Assembly: GCA_016787345.1 (NCBI GenBank)
Contig: JAEUUU010000030.1
Span: forward strand, 1 to 64,000
DNA: 64,000 bases
Origin: Saprospiraceae bacterium
GTDB taxonomy: Bacteria > Bacteroidota > Bacteroidia > Chitinophagales > Saprospiraceae
Direction: 5' to 3'
Positions within the stretch are counted from its first letter, which is position 1, and each line of letters begins with the position of its first letter. The notes below the pieces were generated by a model. The model made no database searches, was not told the DNA's origin, and worked only from the letters and a program-made list of their open reading frames with translations. Positions 9,195 to 18,394 of this stretch are shown here, piece by piece. Both the position numbers and the translations under genes were made by a program.

Positions 9195-9226
9195 TTTGGC
9201 AGCCCCCCGAATTTCAATTACCTTTG
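9195..9226 (+). promoter_or_regulatory. Promoter of the cold-shock gene
   Basis: TTTG at 9195-9198 and TACCTTTG at 9219-9226 are separated by 20 nt, a full match to the Bacteroidota housekeeping promoter. Transcription should start near 9233, giving a leader of about 45 nt rich in T runs, which is a plausible site for temperature-dependent control. This also supports ATG 9278 as the start. Confidence 0.75.
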
Positions 9227-9277
9227 CCTCGGCTTATGGCCAATAGCATCAATTTTTTCTTTTTTAAATTTTTTACA

Positions 9278-9469
9278 ATGTACAAAGGAACCGTAAAGTT
9301 CTTCAACGAAACCAAAGGTTTTGGCTTCATCGTCGACAGCGCCACCGGGCAGGAAATTTTCGTGCACGTTAGCGGCCTCGTGGACAAAATCCGTGAAGGT
9401 GACGTAGTTACCTTCGAAACGGCCCGCGGCAAAAAAGGTATGAATGCAGTTAACGTTCAGCGCGCTTAA
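9278..9469 (+). CDS. cspA: Cold-shock domain protein (CspA family)
   Basis: A 63-residue single-strand nucleic-acid-binding protein, thought to act as an RNA chaperone. It is one cold-shock domain with RNP1 (KGFGFI, residues 12-17) and RNP2 (IFVHVSGL) intact, and it starts MYKGTVKFFN as is usual. The ATG at 9278 gives the standard family length; the in-frame codons from 9224 overlap the promoter. It is monocistronic, with a strong promoter and terminator, and a T-rich leader that may carry cold regulation. Confidence 0.96.
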   Translation: MYKGTVKFFNETKGFGFIVDSATGQEIFVHVSGLVDKIREGDVVTFETARGKKGMNAVNVQRA

Positions 9470-9503
9470 TCCGTCGCTGACGCTTTGATCATACAACACG
9501 TCG

Positions 9504-9539
9504 AAACTCCGGTGGGAATGACCCGCCGGAGTTTTTTTT
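9504..9539 (+). terminator. Intrinsic terminator of the cold-shock gene
   Basis: A 13-bp stem (9504-9516 with 9522-9534, one G-U pair) with a 5-nt loop, running into eight T (9532-9539). It is strong for the plus strand and much weaker in the other direction, and it separates cspA from the convergent gene ending at 9560. Confidence 0.92.
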
Positions 9540-9559
9540 ATTCATTATACTACACAACC

Positions 9560-10720
9560 CTACAAGGCTTCCAAGGCCTGCTCCAGATCTTCCCAGAGCC
9601 AGTCCGGATCTTCCAGACCGATATAAAAACGGCAAAACGACCAGGGCATGGCGCTGTCGGGGCGGCCGGATATTTTGTAAAAACCGATACTCGGCATAAT
9701 AAGCGATTCGTGCCCTCCCCACGACACCGCCATCAGGAACCGTCGAAGCCGGTGCACAAAAGCCTCCATTTTCTCTGGCGTATCCGTTTTAAACTGCACC
9801 GAAAACAAGCCGCCACAGCCGCGCATCTGGCGTTTGGCCAGTTCCAGTTGGGGGAAACTGGCATGGAACGGATACCAGATACGCTCCACTTTGGGGTGAT
9901 GCTCAAGTTTTTGCAACAAATAACGAGCGCTTTCATCGCTGCGCTGAATCCGAAGCGGCAATGTGCGCAAGCCCCTGATGACCAATGCGGCATCATGCGG
10001 ACCTAAAATGCCGCCGAGTGTCATCAATTCCGATTCGAAAATCTTTTTCACCATTTCCCTGCTCGCACATAGGACGCCGACAACGACGTCGGAGTGGCCG
10101 TTGAGGTATTTGGTGCCGGAATGCACCACGATGTCGATGCCAAACGCCGCCGGATTCTGGTATACCGGCGAACTGTACGAATTGTCGATAATGGTCACCA
10201 GCCCGTGCTGACGCGCCAGTTCGGCACATGCCGCAAGATCCTGACATTCAAAGGTCATTGTGTTGGGGCTTTCCAGGAACAACACTTTGGTATTGGGTTG
10301 AATGGCGGTCCGGATGGCTTCAAAGTCGGTCCCGTCGACAAAAGTATGCGTGACGCCAAAGCGGCTGAGAAACTTCCGCAGCAACGCCGAAGTCCACGAA
10401 TAGGGCGCTTTTTGACACACCACGTGGTCGCCGGCCGCCACATTGCCCAGCACGGCTGCCGCTATGGCGCCGGCGCCGCTCGAAAAAACCAGTGCGTCTT
10501 CGGTGCCTTCAAGGGCAGCCAGTTTTTTGCGCAATATCTCGACCGTCGGGTTGTTGCCGCGTGTGTACACGTGGTTGGATAACTCGTCGGCAAACACCTC
10601 GCGAAAAGCGGCCAGATCCGGAAAGACAAAATTGCTCGACTGAATGACCGGCGGAGCCACGGCATTGAAATATTGCTCCCGGTCTTCGCCGAGATGCGTG
10701 AGAATTTCACTTAAATTCAT
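9560..10720 (-). CDS. Cys/Met metabolism PLP enzyme (cystathionine synthase/lyase type)
   Basis: A 386-residue cytoplasmic enzyme of the transsulfuration family. The PLP lysine is K204 in HSGTKYLNGHSD. The neighbouring-subunit phosphate contact YTRGNNPT (residues 52-59) and the cofactor Asp (D179, in IIDNSYSSP) are present. Members act as cystathionine gamma-synthase, gamma-lyase, beta-lyase or methionine gamma-lyase; motif reading alone does not separate these, so no symbol is given. It starts 29 bp after the S46 peptidase stop on the same strand, so the two probably share a transcript, consistent with recycling of peptide-derived amino acids. Confidence 0.88.
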   Translation of the reverse strand: MNLSEILTHLGEDREQYFNAVAPPVIQSSNFVFPDLAAFREVFADELSNHVYTRGNNPTVEILRKKLAALEGTEDALVFSSGAGAIAAAVLGNVAAGDHVVCQKAPYSWTSALLRKFLSRFGVTHTFVDGTDFEAIRTAIQPNTKVLFLESPNTMTFECQDLAACAELARQHGLVTIIDNSYSSPVYQNPAAFGIDIVVHSGTKYLNGHSDVVVGVLCASREMVKKIFESELMTLGGILGPHDAALVIRGLRTLPLRIQRSDESARYLLQKLEHHPKVERIWYPFHASFPQLELAKRQMRGCGGLFSVQFKTDTPEKMEAFVHRLRRFLMAVSWGGHESLIMPSIGFYKISGRPDSAMPWSFCRFYIGLEDPDWLWEDLEQALEAL

Positions 10721-10749
10721 GATTCAGCGCAAATTATAATAATATAACG

Positions 10750-12927
10750 TCAATCCCGGTCGCGCTTTTTTTTGCGCTTCTGGCCCTTCACCAGTTTCAT
10801 TTCTTCGATCAGCCAATGCGCTTCGCCGTATTTATCGATGATGAACAGGATATAGCGCGTATCCACCATTATGTTGCGGCAAATGGCAGGGTCGTAGTTC
10901 AGGTCGCTCATGGTGCCTTCCCAGACCCGGTCGAAATTGAGCCCCACCAGATTGCCGTTGGCGTCGAGGGCGGGGCTGCCGGAGTTGCCGCCGGTCGTGT
11001 GATTGCTGGCGATAAAAGCGACCGGCATACGACCATCCGAATCGGCGTAAGGGCCGTAATCTTTCTTCTGGTGGAGATCGATCAGTTTTTTCGGCACGTC
11101 GAATTCATAATCGCCGGGCACGTATTTTTCTATAACCCCGTCCAGATAAGTACGTTCTTCATATTCGACGGCATCGCGGGGGGAGTAATCTTTGACTTTC
11201 CCGTAGGTAAGGCGCAGCGTGCTGTTGGCATCGGGGAAGAAGCGTTTTTCCTTGTACACTTCGAGTTGAGCCGCCATGTACATGCGTTGCAACATGGTGA
11301 TTTGCGGTTGAATTTCCTGCAATTTCGGAGCAACATTCGCTTGATAAGCGCTGGTTACGCCACGCCAGAACACCACGGCCGGGTCTTGTTTCAAACTCTC
11401 TGCCAGGGTTTTGGCATCGCCGGCAAACAGGGCCTCGGCCTTGTCTTGCCGCGCCAATGCGCTGTTTTTGTAAATATAATCCGCCAGTCCGGCATAGCCA
11501 CCGTGTTTGGCCGCTTCGGTTTTAATGTAGCCCGAACCCCATTCGTCGCGCACGTTTTCGGCGTACATTTCAATCAGGGCGGCAAAAACAGCCTGGTCGA
11601 CTTCGGGACGGAAATCTTTATAAAAACCTGGCAAACTGCCTTTTACATCCGGGATTTTGGCGGCAAATGCCGAGAGACCCTGGTCGTCGTATGTTTTCAT
11701 CCAGTTGTTCATGGAAGCGACCAGGGAGAGCAATTCGGTGTTGCGGACGAAGATTTCGAGGTAATAATCGCGAGCCCTGGCATAGGGTTCGAGTTCGCGA
11801 TAGTTCTGTTCGAGGCGGGGCAGCAGGTTGCCGTAGCGGTATTGCCAGTTGGTGTTCAGACTGACGCGACGGCTGAATTCGGCTTCGTAGGCGCGTTTTT
11901 TCTCCAGTGCCTTGTATTTTTTCAAACCTTCCATCTCGCCCAGCCATTTTTTCCAGGCATTGGCGATACTGGCGTATTTGGCGACATAGGCGATTTTGAT
12001 GGCCGGGTCGCGACGCATGTATCCATCCATGATCTTCAGGGCGCGATCGCGGATCGACACCTTTGCCGGGTTTAGTACTTCTGCCGTTTGTTGTACGGCA
12101 ACGGCGGGTAGATACTCGTTGGTGTTGCCCGGAAAGCCGTACACCATGGTAAAATCGCCTTCGTCGACGCCATCAAGCGAAACGGGCAAGAAATGGCGTG
12201 GGCGGTAAGGTTGGTTGTCGGCCGAATATTTGGCCGGCTGGTTGTCTTTGTTGGCATACACCCGGAACAGGGAAAAGTCGCCGGTATGCCGCGGCCAGAC
12301 CCAGTTGTCGGTATCGGCGCCAAATTTACCAATGCTGCTCGGCGGAGCACCCACCAGACGGACGTCGGTGTAGGTCACCGTGACGTACATGTAATATTGG
12401 TTGCCGTTGTACATGGGTTTGAACATAATGTCTTCCCAGGCTTCCTTTTTCGTCCGGACTTTGAGTTGGTTCAGGTTTTTATCGATCAGCGATTGCCGGT
12501 CGCGTTCCGACATACCTTCTGCAACGCCTTGCAGGGCCATTGCTGTCACGTCTTCCATCCGAACGACAAACATGACGAAGAGGTCGGGACAGGGTATTTC
12601 TTCACCGTGGTTTTTAGCCCAAAAGCCATCTTCTACATAGTTGTGTTCCAGTGTGGAGTGGCTTTGAATGGCATCGAAACCGCAGTGATGGTTGGTGAGC
12701 ACGAGGCCTTTGGGCGAAATAATTTCGCCTGTGCAGCCGCCGTCGAACCACACGATGGCATCCTTAATACTTGGCTGAGTCGGTGAATAAATGTCATCGG
12801 CATCGAGGCGAAGCCCCATGGCCTTCATGTCTTTTTCGTTGTTTTTTTCGAGCAATGAAGGGAGCCACATGCCCTGGCCGTGTAGCAATGCGGGAAAAAA
12901 GAGGAGCAGGAAAAGCAGTCGTTGCAT
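10750..12927 (-). CDS. S46 dipeptidyl-peptidase, DPP11-like
   Basis: A 725-residue exported serine peptidase of family S46, which removes dipeptides from peptide N termini in the periplasm. Residues 1-18 are a signal peptide. The catalytic His lies in LTNHHCGFD (77-85), the Asp region is DTDNWVWPRHTGDFS, and the nucleophile is S649 in GGNSGSP. Eighteen residues after the Ser is R667 (FDR), the position that is Arg673 in Porphyromonas DPP11 and Gly in DPP7; Arg there is known to select Asp/Glu at P1. The C terminus is basic (KGQKRKKKRDRD). A TATTTTCG element sits 21 nt upstream of the ATG. The family call is very strong; acidic specificity is inferred from one residue. Confidence 0.93.
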   Translation of the reverse strand: MQRLLFLLLFFPALLHGQGMWLPSLLEKNNEKDMKAMGLRLDADDIYSPTQPSIKDAIVWFDGGCTGEIISPKGLVLTNHHCGFDAIQSHSTLEHNYVEDGFWAKNHGEEIPCPDLFVMFVVRMEDVTAMALQGVAEGMSERDRQSLIDKNLNQLKVRTKKEAWEDIMFKPMYNGNQYYMYVTVTYTDVRLVGAPPSSIGKFGADTDNWVWPRHTGDFSLFRVYANKDNQPAKYSADNQPYRPRHFLPVSLDGVDEGDFTMVYGFPGNTNEYLPAVAVQQTAEVLNPAKVSIRDRALKIMDGYMRRDPAIKIAYVAKYASIANAWKKWLGEMEGLKKYKALEKKRAYEAEFSRRVSLNTNWQYRYGNLLPRLEQNYRELEPYARARDYYLEIFVRNTELLSLVASMNNWMKTYDDQGLSAFAAKIPDVKGSLPGFYKDFRPEVDQAVFAALIEMYAENVRDEWGSGYIKTEAAKHGGYAGLADYIYKNSALARQDKAEALFAGDAKTLAESLKQDPAVVFWRGVTSAYQANVAPKLQEIQPQITMLQRMYMAAQLEVYKEKRFFPDANSTLRLTYGKVKDYSPRDAVEYEERTYLDGVIEKYVPGDYEFDVPKKLIDLHQKKDYGPYADSDGRMPVAFIASNHTTGGNSGSPALDANGNLVGLNFDRVWEGTMSDLNYDPAICRNIMVDTRYILFIIDKYGEAHWLIEEMKLVKGQKRKKKRDRD

Positions 12928-12988
12928 ACGTTCAATTTTTATCGCTGCGAAAATAGGCAGACCGGCTCAGCTGCCGATCAAAACCGAC

Positions 12989-13028
12989 AAAAAACAGAAG
13001 CCGCACCGGAAACGTCCGGTACGGCTTC
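12989..13028 (-). terminator. Intrinsic terminator of the TonB-dependent receptor gene
   Basis: On the minus strand, a 14-bp stem (13028-13015 with 13010-12997, one G-U pair) with a 4-nt loop is followed by TGTTTTTTG. It lies 22 nt past the stop of the receptor gene. Confidence 0.9.
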
Positions 13029-13049
13029 CAAAACTTGTCTCTTCAGGGA

Positions 13050-16000
13050 TTAGTTGAAGATGTAGCGAACGCTCATCTGCAGGCCCCAAACATCGGAAGC
13101 GGAAACGCCGTCGATGAAGGAGGTGCGGACCAGTTCGGGTTGGTTGTTCACCGTGCGGGTAGCCAGCGTGAAGGCCGGTACGCCGTTGGCGTCGGTCGAA
13201 GCATAGCGCAGCGGCTGATCGGTAACCAGCACTTTGCTGACACCCCAATCGCTGCTGAGCAGGTTGGCAACGTTCAGAATGTCGGCGCGTACCTGAATTA
13301 CGTTGCGTTTGCCATTCACTTTTACGCCGAGTTCCTGCATCACCGAGAAGTCGAAACGGTGCAGCATCGGGAACATAGCGCCGTTGCGGTCGGCGTATTT
13401 ACCGCGGTTGCTGTTCAGGTATTCATCCTGAGCCATGTAGGCCGTAAATGCTTCCAATTGTTGTTCCGGTGTGAAGGTCGCGATCACCTGGCCGAGCGAG
13501 TTGCGAACCGTAAGCGTAGTGAACGTAATGTCGCTTGCATTTACCGGGATAAACATCAGTTCGTTGCCGCGTACGCCGTCGCCGTTCATGTCGTTGGCGA
13601 TGGAGTAGGAATAACGGGACGTGAAGATGCCGGCGCCGGGGTTGAAGCCGCGGCGTTCGCCGACATAACCGAGCGAGAACTGGGTAGCACCGTCGAAGGA
13701 TTTGCCGTAGGTAACGCGGTAGCCCAACAGACCAACCACGCGGTGCGGCATGTCCTGGTCGGCATAAGCCAGGCTCAGGTCGTTGTTGCCATTTACGGTT
13801 TTGACGCTGCTCCAGGAGCCGGCAGCGATCGAGCCAGCGCTCATCAGGTCTTTGGCCTGGCTGTAAGTGTAGGCAGCCATACCATAAAGGCCGCGTTGGG
13901 CCGGGTATTCCAGTTTGGCAGTTGCCGACCAGAAGTAGCCTTCATTGGTATTGGTCATGATTACGGCGCTTGAAACACCGCTGTACAGACGGTCGCCGGA
14001 GGTCCAGCGGTCGCGCTGGTCGGGTCCCGAGAACTGTGCGTTGCTGGGCTTCAGGTTGGAATTGTAGTACCTGATTGCGTTGATGTTGCGGTTGTAGAGG
14101 AATTCGGCAGTACCGACAAAGCCGAAGGGCAGCTTTTGGTCGACAGCGATATTCGATTTCCAGATTTGCGGGAAGCGGTAGTCCGGATCGGCAGCAGCGA
14201 TTTCCACCGTGCCCAGCAAGGTTGCAGGTTTGAAACGGGACGGATCTTCATAGAAGCCGTATTTGTTACTGCCGCCGCTCTTGTTCTCGTCGAGGAAGCC
14301 GGTCAAAACACCATTGTTGCCAACCTGGTTGGAGACCCAAACGTAGGGCGGACGGCCGGTGAAAATACCCGTACCGCCGCGGATCTGGGTGGTCTTTTTA
14401 CCGGTGACATCCCAGTTGAAGCCGAGGCGCGGCTCCCACAGAATTTTGGACTCCGGCATGGTTCCTGTATTGATAACCAGGCTGCTGTCTCCTTCTTCGT
14501 TATAAAAAACGTTGTTGTTCAACAGCGATTCGTTGGTCAGTGCCGTGTTTTCGAAGCTGATGAGGCTGGCGCGAACGCCGGCAGTCAGACGGAAGTTTTT
14601 ACCCATCTGGATTTCATCCTGGGCATACAGGTCGAACTTGTTGGCTTTCAACACCTGAAGGGGTTTCTCGTCGTTGGGCAGACCGGAGTAGCGGTATTGG
14701 AAACGGCGAATTTTGGTGTCGCTGGTATCGGCGCCCGGATTGTCGATGCCGAAGTTGGCGGCATTGTAGAAATCCTGCAGGGAGTTGAAAATGTACACGC
14801 CGTGCGAGCCCGGGAAGAACAGGTTGTTCGACTGGTAGCGCTCGTAGTTGGCGCCCACGGTTACCGTGTGTTTGTTCAGGTAGATCGACAGGTTGTTGGT
14901 GGCGTGAAAGGTGCCGTAGTCAAGTTTGTTGTCGGGCGTAAACGGATCGAAACCGGCGGAGATGTAGGTAGCGCCGTTTTGCAGAATATCGATCGTCGGG
15001 AATACCTCGCCTTTGTATTTGCGGTCTTCGTTCTGGTAGTCGTAGCCTACGATCAGGTTGTTGGAGATTTTGTCGGTAAGGGTACCGTTCCATTCGCCAA
15101 CGATCGAGCGGGTGTTATCGCCGATAAGGTAGCCCGAATTTTGGTACGACATGGCGTCCAGATTAGAGCGGCGGTTGCCGGCGCCCAGGGAAGCGCTGTT
15201 GGAGATCGGCTGGTCGGCCAGTGAGTTGTGGTGCGTATAGCGAACCGTTACCTTATTGCGCTCGTTGACGTTCCAGTCGAGGCGAACGAGGAACTTGTCG
15301 CTCGTGGTTTCGTTGTTGAAGCCTTCGTACGGACCGGTTTCGTAGCCGTAATTTTCTTTGAGGAAACGGCTCAGTTCGTCCAAATCGCTCTTTTTTACCC
15401 GAGTGGTAGTGCCGGGGAGCGAAGAGCCGTCGGCCACGTAGGTGGTGCCGGGCTCGGTACGGCGCTGAATTTCGCCGCTCACGAAGTAGAACAGTTTGTT
15501 CTGAATGATCGGTCCGCCAAAGCGGGCGCCGACGACGTACTCGTCAAATTCGCCGATAGCGGCTTTCTGACCGGCTGCTTCCTTGCCGATAAAAAAGTCG
15601 CTGTTGTTGCGCCAGTTGTAATAAGCGGAGCCTTCGTAGTTGTTCGTACCGCTGCGCGTAACGGCGTTGATGGCCGTGCCGACGAAACCGGACTGACGAA
15701 CGTCGAAGGGCGCTACGTTCAGCTGGAGTTCTTCGATGGCATCGAGCGAAATTGCCGTGGAGCCGGTACGGCCACCTGCTTGCGCATCCGTACCCAGACC
15801 AAAACCGTTGTTGAACACGGAACCGTCGATGGTAAAGTTGTTCAGGCGGCTGTCTTGTGCGCCAAACGAACCGTTGCTGTTGCCCTGCGGGCTGTACTTG
15901 GTAATGCTGCTGATCGAGCGGCTGCCAACAGTCGGGAGGGAAGTGACCTGGGCATTGCTGAACGTCTGCGCAGCACCCGTGCGTTGGTCTGAAAAGATGT

Positions 16001-16397
16001 CGTTCCGATTGGCAGAAATTACAACTTCTTCCATCGACAAACCCGATTCCTGAAGTTGGAAATCGACACTCGACGACACGCCAAGGTTGGTGTACACATT
16101 TTCACGCGACATGGACTCGAAGCCCGTGTAGGTGACCGTCACGGTGAATGGACCGCCCACGCGAACCGCCGGCAATACGTAGCGGCCTACCGCGTTGGTG
16201 GCAGTGCCGTAGCGGGTTCCTGACGGAACGTGCACGGCAACAACAGTTGCGCCGATGAGGGCTTCTCCTTTGGTGTCGGATACCGTACCGGAAATGGTAG
16301 AGGTAGTCACCTGGGCAAAAGCCGTCAGGCCCATCAACATCAGCGCAAGGGTAAGAAGCGCTTTTGTTGAACGGAGACAGTAAATCATTTTGTTCAT
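13050..16397 (-). CDS. Oar-like TonB-dependent outer-membrane receptor
   Basis: A 1115-residue outer-membrane protein. It has a signal peptide (about 1-28, ending TAFAQ), then a carboxypeptidase-like regulatory (CarboxypepD_reg) domain (about 33-115; ISGTVSDTKGEALIGATVV). A plug domain follows (about 120-270; SLPTVGSRSISSITKYSP and LDAIEELQLN), then a large beta-barrel ending in the aromatic strand LQMSVRYIFN. The architecture and the NAVTRSGTN segment fit the Oar/adventurous-gliding receptor family rather than SusC. No SusD gene is next to it. It would import or transport a large ligand with energy from TonB; the ligand is unknown. It is monocistronic, with its own terminator and a divergent promoter region shared with the 16584 gene. 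Confidence 0.92.
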   Translation of the reverse strand: MNKMIYCLRSTKALLTLALMLMGLTAFAQVTTSTISGTVSDTKGEALIGATVVAVHVPSGTRYGTATNAVGRYVLPAVRVGGPFTVTVTYTGFESMSRENVYTNLGVSSSVDFQLQESGLSMEEVVISANRNDIFSDQRTGAAQTFSNAQVTSLPTVGSRSISSITKYSPQGNSNGSFGAQDSRLNNFTIDGSVFNNGFGLGTDAQAGGRTGSTAISLDAIEELQLNVAPFDVRQSGFVGTAINAVTRSGTNNYEGSAYYNWRNNSDFFIGKEAAGQKAAIGEFDEYVVGARFGGPIIQNKLFYFVSGEIQRRTEPGTTYVADGSSLPGTTTRVKKSDLDELSRFLKENYGYETGPYEGFNNETTSDKFLVRLDWNVNERNKVTVRYTHHNSLADQPISNSASLGAGNRRSNLDAMSYQNSGYLIGDNTRSIVGEWNGTLTDKISNNLIVGYDYQNEDRKYKGEVFPTIDILQNGATYISAGFDPFTPDNKLDYGTFHATNNLSIYLNKHTVTVGANYERYQSNNLFFPGSHGVYIFNSLQDFYNAANFGIDNPGADTSDTKIRRFQYRYSGLPNDEKPLQVLKANKFDLYAQDEIQMGKNFRLTAGVRASLISFENTALTNESLLNNNVFYNEEGDSSLVINTGTMPESKILWEPRLGFNWDVTGKKTTQIRGGTGIFTGRPPYVWVSNQVGNNGVLTGFLDENKSGGSNKYGFYEDPSRFKPATLLGTVEIAAADPDYRFPQIWKSNIAVDQKLPFGFVGTAEFLYNRNINAIRYYNSNLKPSNAQFSGPDQRDRWTSGDRLYSGVSSAVIMTNTNEGYFWSATAKLEYPAQRGLYGMAAYTYSQAKDLMSAGSIAAGSWSSVKTVNGNNDLSLAYADQDMPHRVVGLLGYRVTYGKSFDGATQFSLGYVGERRGFNPGAGIFTSRYSYSIANDMNGDGVRGNELMFIPVNASDITFTTLTVRNSLGQVIATFTPEQQLEAFTAYMAQDEYLNSNRGKYADRNGAMFPMLHRFDFSVMQELGVKVNGKRNVIQVRADILNVANLLSSDWGVSKVLVTDQPLRYASTDANGVPAFTLATRTVNNQPELVRTSFIDGVSASDVWGLQMSVRYIFN

Positions 16398-16424
16398 ACA
16401 ATAAAGCAGATTTAGTGAATTTTT

Positions 16425-16462
16425 CCGGCTGCAAATAGCCGGCGAATTTTCCGGCGAAATTA
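16425..16462 (-). promoter_or_regulatory. Leader hairpin and -7 element of the receptor gene
   Basis: On the minus strand, TAATTTCG (16462-16455) is a one-base variant of TAnnTTTG. It is followed in the leader by a short hairpin (ccggct at 16425-16430 with agccgg at 16437-16442). The same TAATTTCGCC string occurs ahead of the His-rich lipoprotein gene. No good -33 element was seen. Confidence 0.4.
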
Positions 16463-16529
16463 CTCAGAGGATATTAATTTCCAGTTAAGTTTGGATAGAT
16501 TAATGCACCGGCTGGCGGCAGAAATTCCC

Positions 16530-16537
16530 TACTTTTG
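16530..16537 (+). promoter_or_regulatory. -7 element for the lamin-tail protein gene
   Basis: TACTTTTG matches TAnnTTTG exactly and lies 46 nt upstream of the ATG at 16584. A clear TTTG at the right distance upstream is missing. Confidence 0.45.
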
Positions 16538-16583
16538 GGCCTGTAATTTTTATTTAATGGCTTACCAGCACAACCGAACAAGC

Positions 16584-18299
16584 ATGAAAAAAACACTTTG
16601 GACCCTCCTTTTCCTGGCATCTTTCCTGGCCTCCGCATCGGCCCAGGTCGTGATTACAGAAATCATGTACAACCCGCCGGAAAGCGGCACCGACTCCCTG
16701 GAGTACGTTGAGCTTTTCAACAAATCCAACTCGCCGCTCGATGTTTCGGGCTGGAATTTTACCCAGGGTTTTGAATTCGTCTTCCCAGCCAGCAGCACGA
16801 TCAACCCCAACAGTTATATCGTCATTGCCAAATCCGCCTCTGCCTTCGAGAACGTCTTCGGATTTCAACCCTACGGCATCTGGGTCATCAACGGCGCCCT
16901 GACCAACAACCCGGGTGAAGACATCGAACTGCGCGACGCCGCGGGCAACGTGATCGACTACGTCGACTACATGAACGCAGCCCCCTGGCCCATCGGCGCC
17001 AATGGAAACGGCGCGTCGCTGGTGCTGTGCGACGTCAATGCCGACAATACCCTGGCGTCCAACTGGCAGGATGCCAGCACCTCTACCGGCGTTACGATCA
17101 ATGGCAAGGAAATCCTGGCCAACCCGGGTGCTGCTTCCAGTTGCAGCAGCGCTATCAACGCCAAACCGGACAACTTCTTTGTGCCACAGGGCACCACCTC
17201 ATTCCTGGTTGTGACTGGCAACGACGTTGTGCCCAGCCCACCGATCCTGAGCATGATGATTACCGGTAACCCCGCTAACGGTACGGCGCTGGTCAATCCC
17301 GACAACACTGTATCCTACACACCCAATGCAGGTTTCTGCGGGCCGGATGCTTTCGTCTACCAAATTTGCGATGCCGGTGGCTGCGACACCGCGCTGGTTT
17401 CCCTCAATGTACAATGTTTCACGCCGCTGTCGATCGCTGCCATCAGCAACGAAAATGCCGATGGCGTGGCCGATTCGCTCAACGTCAGCTGTCAACTGGT
17501 TGGCACTGTGTACGGCGTCAACACGCGTGCTTCCCTGTCTGGCATCCAGTTTACATTGATCGATGATGACAATACTGCCGGAATCAACGTATTCAGCCCT
17601 CAACAGTCTTTTGGCTATACCGTGACCGAAGGCGATGTGATTGCCATCAGTGGCGTCATCGGCCAGTTCAACGGCCTGATTCAAATCTCGCCGGTCAATA
17701 TCGCTGTGCAATCACAGAACGCTCCGCTGGCCCAGCCCGAAACCGTCGTTGCGCCTTCCGAAGCCACCGAATCGCGTTTGCTCAAAATCGGCAACCTGCA
17801 CCTCGTCGATCCGGTAGAATGGACCAATGGCGTAGGCCCGGGCTTTAGCGCCCGCGCAGTCTCCGACGACCATCCGCTCGATACGGTACTGATCCGGGTC
17901 GACAACGACGTTACCCTCTTCAACGAACCCGCGCCCACGGGCCCCTTCGACCTGATCGGTATCGGCGGCCAATTCGACAGCAGCAACCCCTACACCAGCG
18001 GCTACCAGATCGCCCCGCGCTACACCGCCGACCTGCTTCCGCTCGTGGGCGTGAAAAACGCGGATTTCAGCGCACAGGTTAAACTTTCGCCCAACCCGAC
18101 CGGCGATTTTGTGCAGATCCTGACTGATATTCGTTTCGATCGCATCCAGTTGTTCTCGACCACGGGCCAACTGCTGTTCAGCCAGAATAATCCGGAACAA
18201 ACCAGCCGTGTCGACCTGAGCAAACTGTCTGCCGGAACCTATTTCGTACAGTTTGTGAAAGAGGGTGCAGTTTGGACGACCCGCGTGGTGAAACAATAA
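16584..18299 (+). CDS. Lamin-tail-domain T9SS-secreted surface protein
   Basis: A 571-residue secreted protein. The signal peptide is residues 1-20 (ending SASA). A lamin-tail (LTD) domain follows (about 22-150; ITEIMYNPPESGTDSLEYVE opens it). Residues about 190-275 are a cadherin-like or Ig-like repeat (NPANGTALVNPDNTVSYTP). A third beta domain at about 280-490 has an OB-like look (LVGTVYGVN; GDVIAISGVIGQFNGLIQI). The last 75 residues are a T9SS type A sorting domain (LSPNPTGDF, then LSAGTYFVQF and a basic end). It should be exported by T9SS and anchored or released at the surface; LTD proteins are often linked to nucleases, but no catalytic domain is seen. ATG 16584 is chosen because it starts the signal peptide. 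Confidence 0.88.
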   Translation: MKKTLWTLLFLASFLASASAQVVITEIMYNPPESGTDSLEYVELFNKSNSPLDVSGWNFTQGFEFVFPASSTINPNSYIVIAKSASAFENVFGFQPYGIWVINGALTNNPGEDIELRDAAGNVIDYVDYMNAAPWPIGANGNGASLVLCDVNADNTLASNWQDASTSTGVTINGKEILANPGAASSCSSAINAKPDNFFVPQGTTSFLVVTGNDVVPSPPILSMMITGNPANGTALVNPDNTVSYTPNAGFCGPDAFVYQICDAGGCDTALVSLNVQCFTPLSIAAISNENADGVADSLNVSCQLVGTVYGVNTRASLSGIQFTLIDDDNTAGINVFSPQQSFGYTVTEGDVIAISGVIGQFNGLIQISPVNIAVQSQNAPLAQPETVVAPSEATESRLLKIGNLHLVDPVEWTNGVGPGFSARAVSDDHPLDTVLIRVDNDVTLFNEPAPTGPFDLIGIGGQFDSSNPYTSGYQIAPRYTADLLPLVGVKNADFSAQVKLSPNPTGDFVQILTDIRFDRIQLFSTTGQLLFSQNNPEQTSRVDLSKLSAGTYFVQFVKEGAVWTTRVVKQ

Positions 18300-18316
18300 T
18301 TTATCTTGATATTGAT

Positions 18317-18371
18317 AAATGGAGATTGAGTAGTGCCCCGTAAGGCATTTTTCAATCTCCATTTCATTTTT
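18317..18371 (+). terminator. Intrinsic terminator after the lamin-tail gene
   Basis: A perfect 13-bp stem (18317-18329 with 18352-18364) with a 22-nt loop, followed by a T-rich tract, beginning 18 nt after the stop codon. Confidence 0.8.
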
Positions 18372-18394
18372 GACTGATCGACGACTACCTGTAA

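Noticed and set aside
14136..15992. Two long plus-strand frames (362 and 254 codons)
   Set aside because: Antisense to the TonB-dependent receptor gene, with no motifs.
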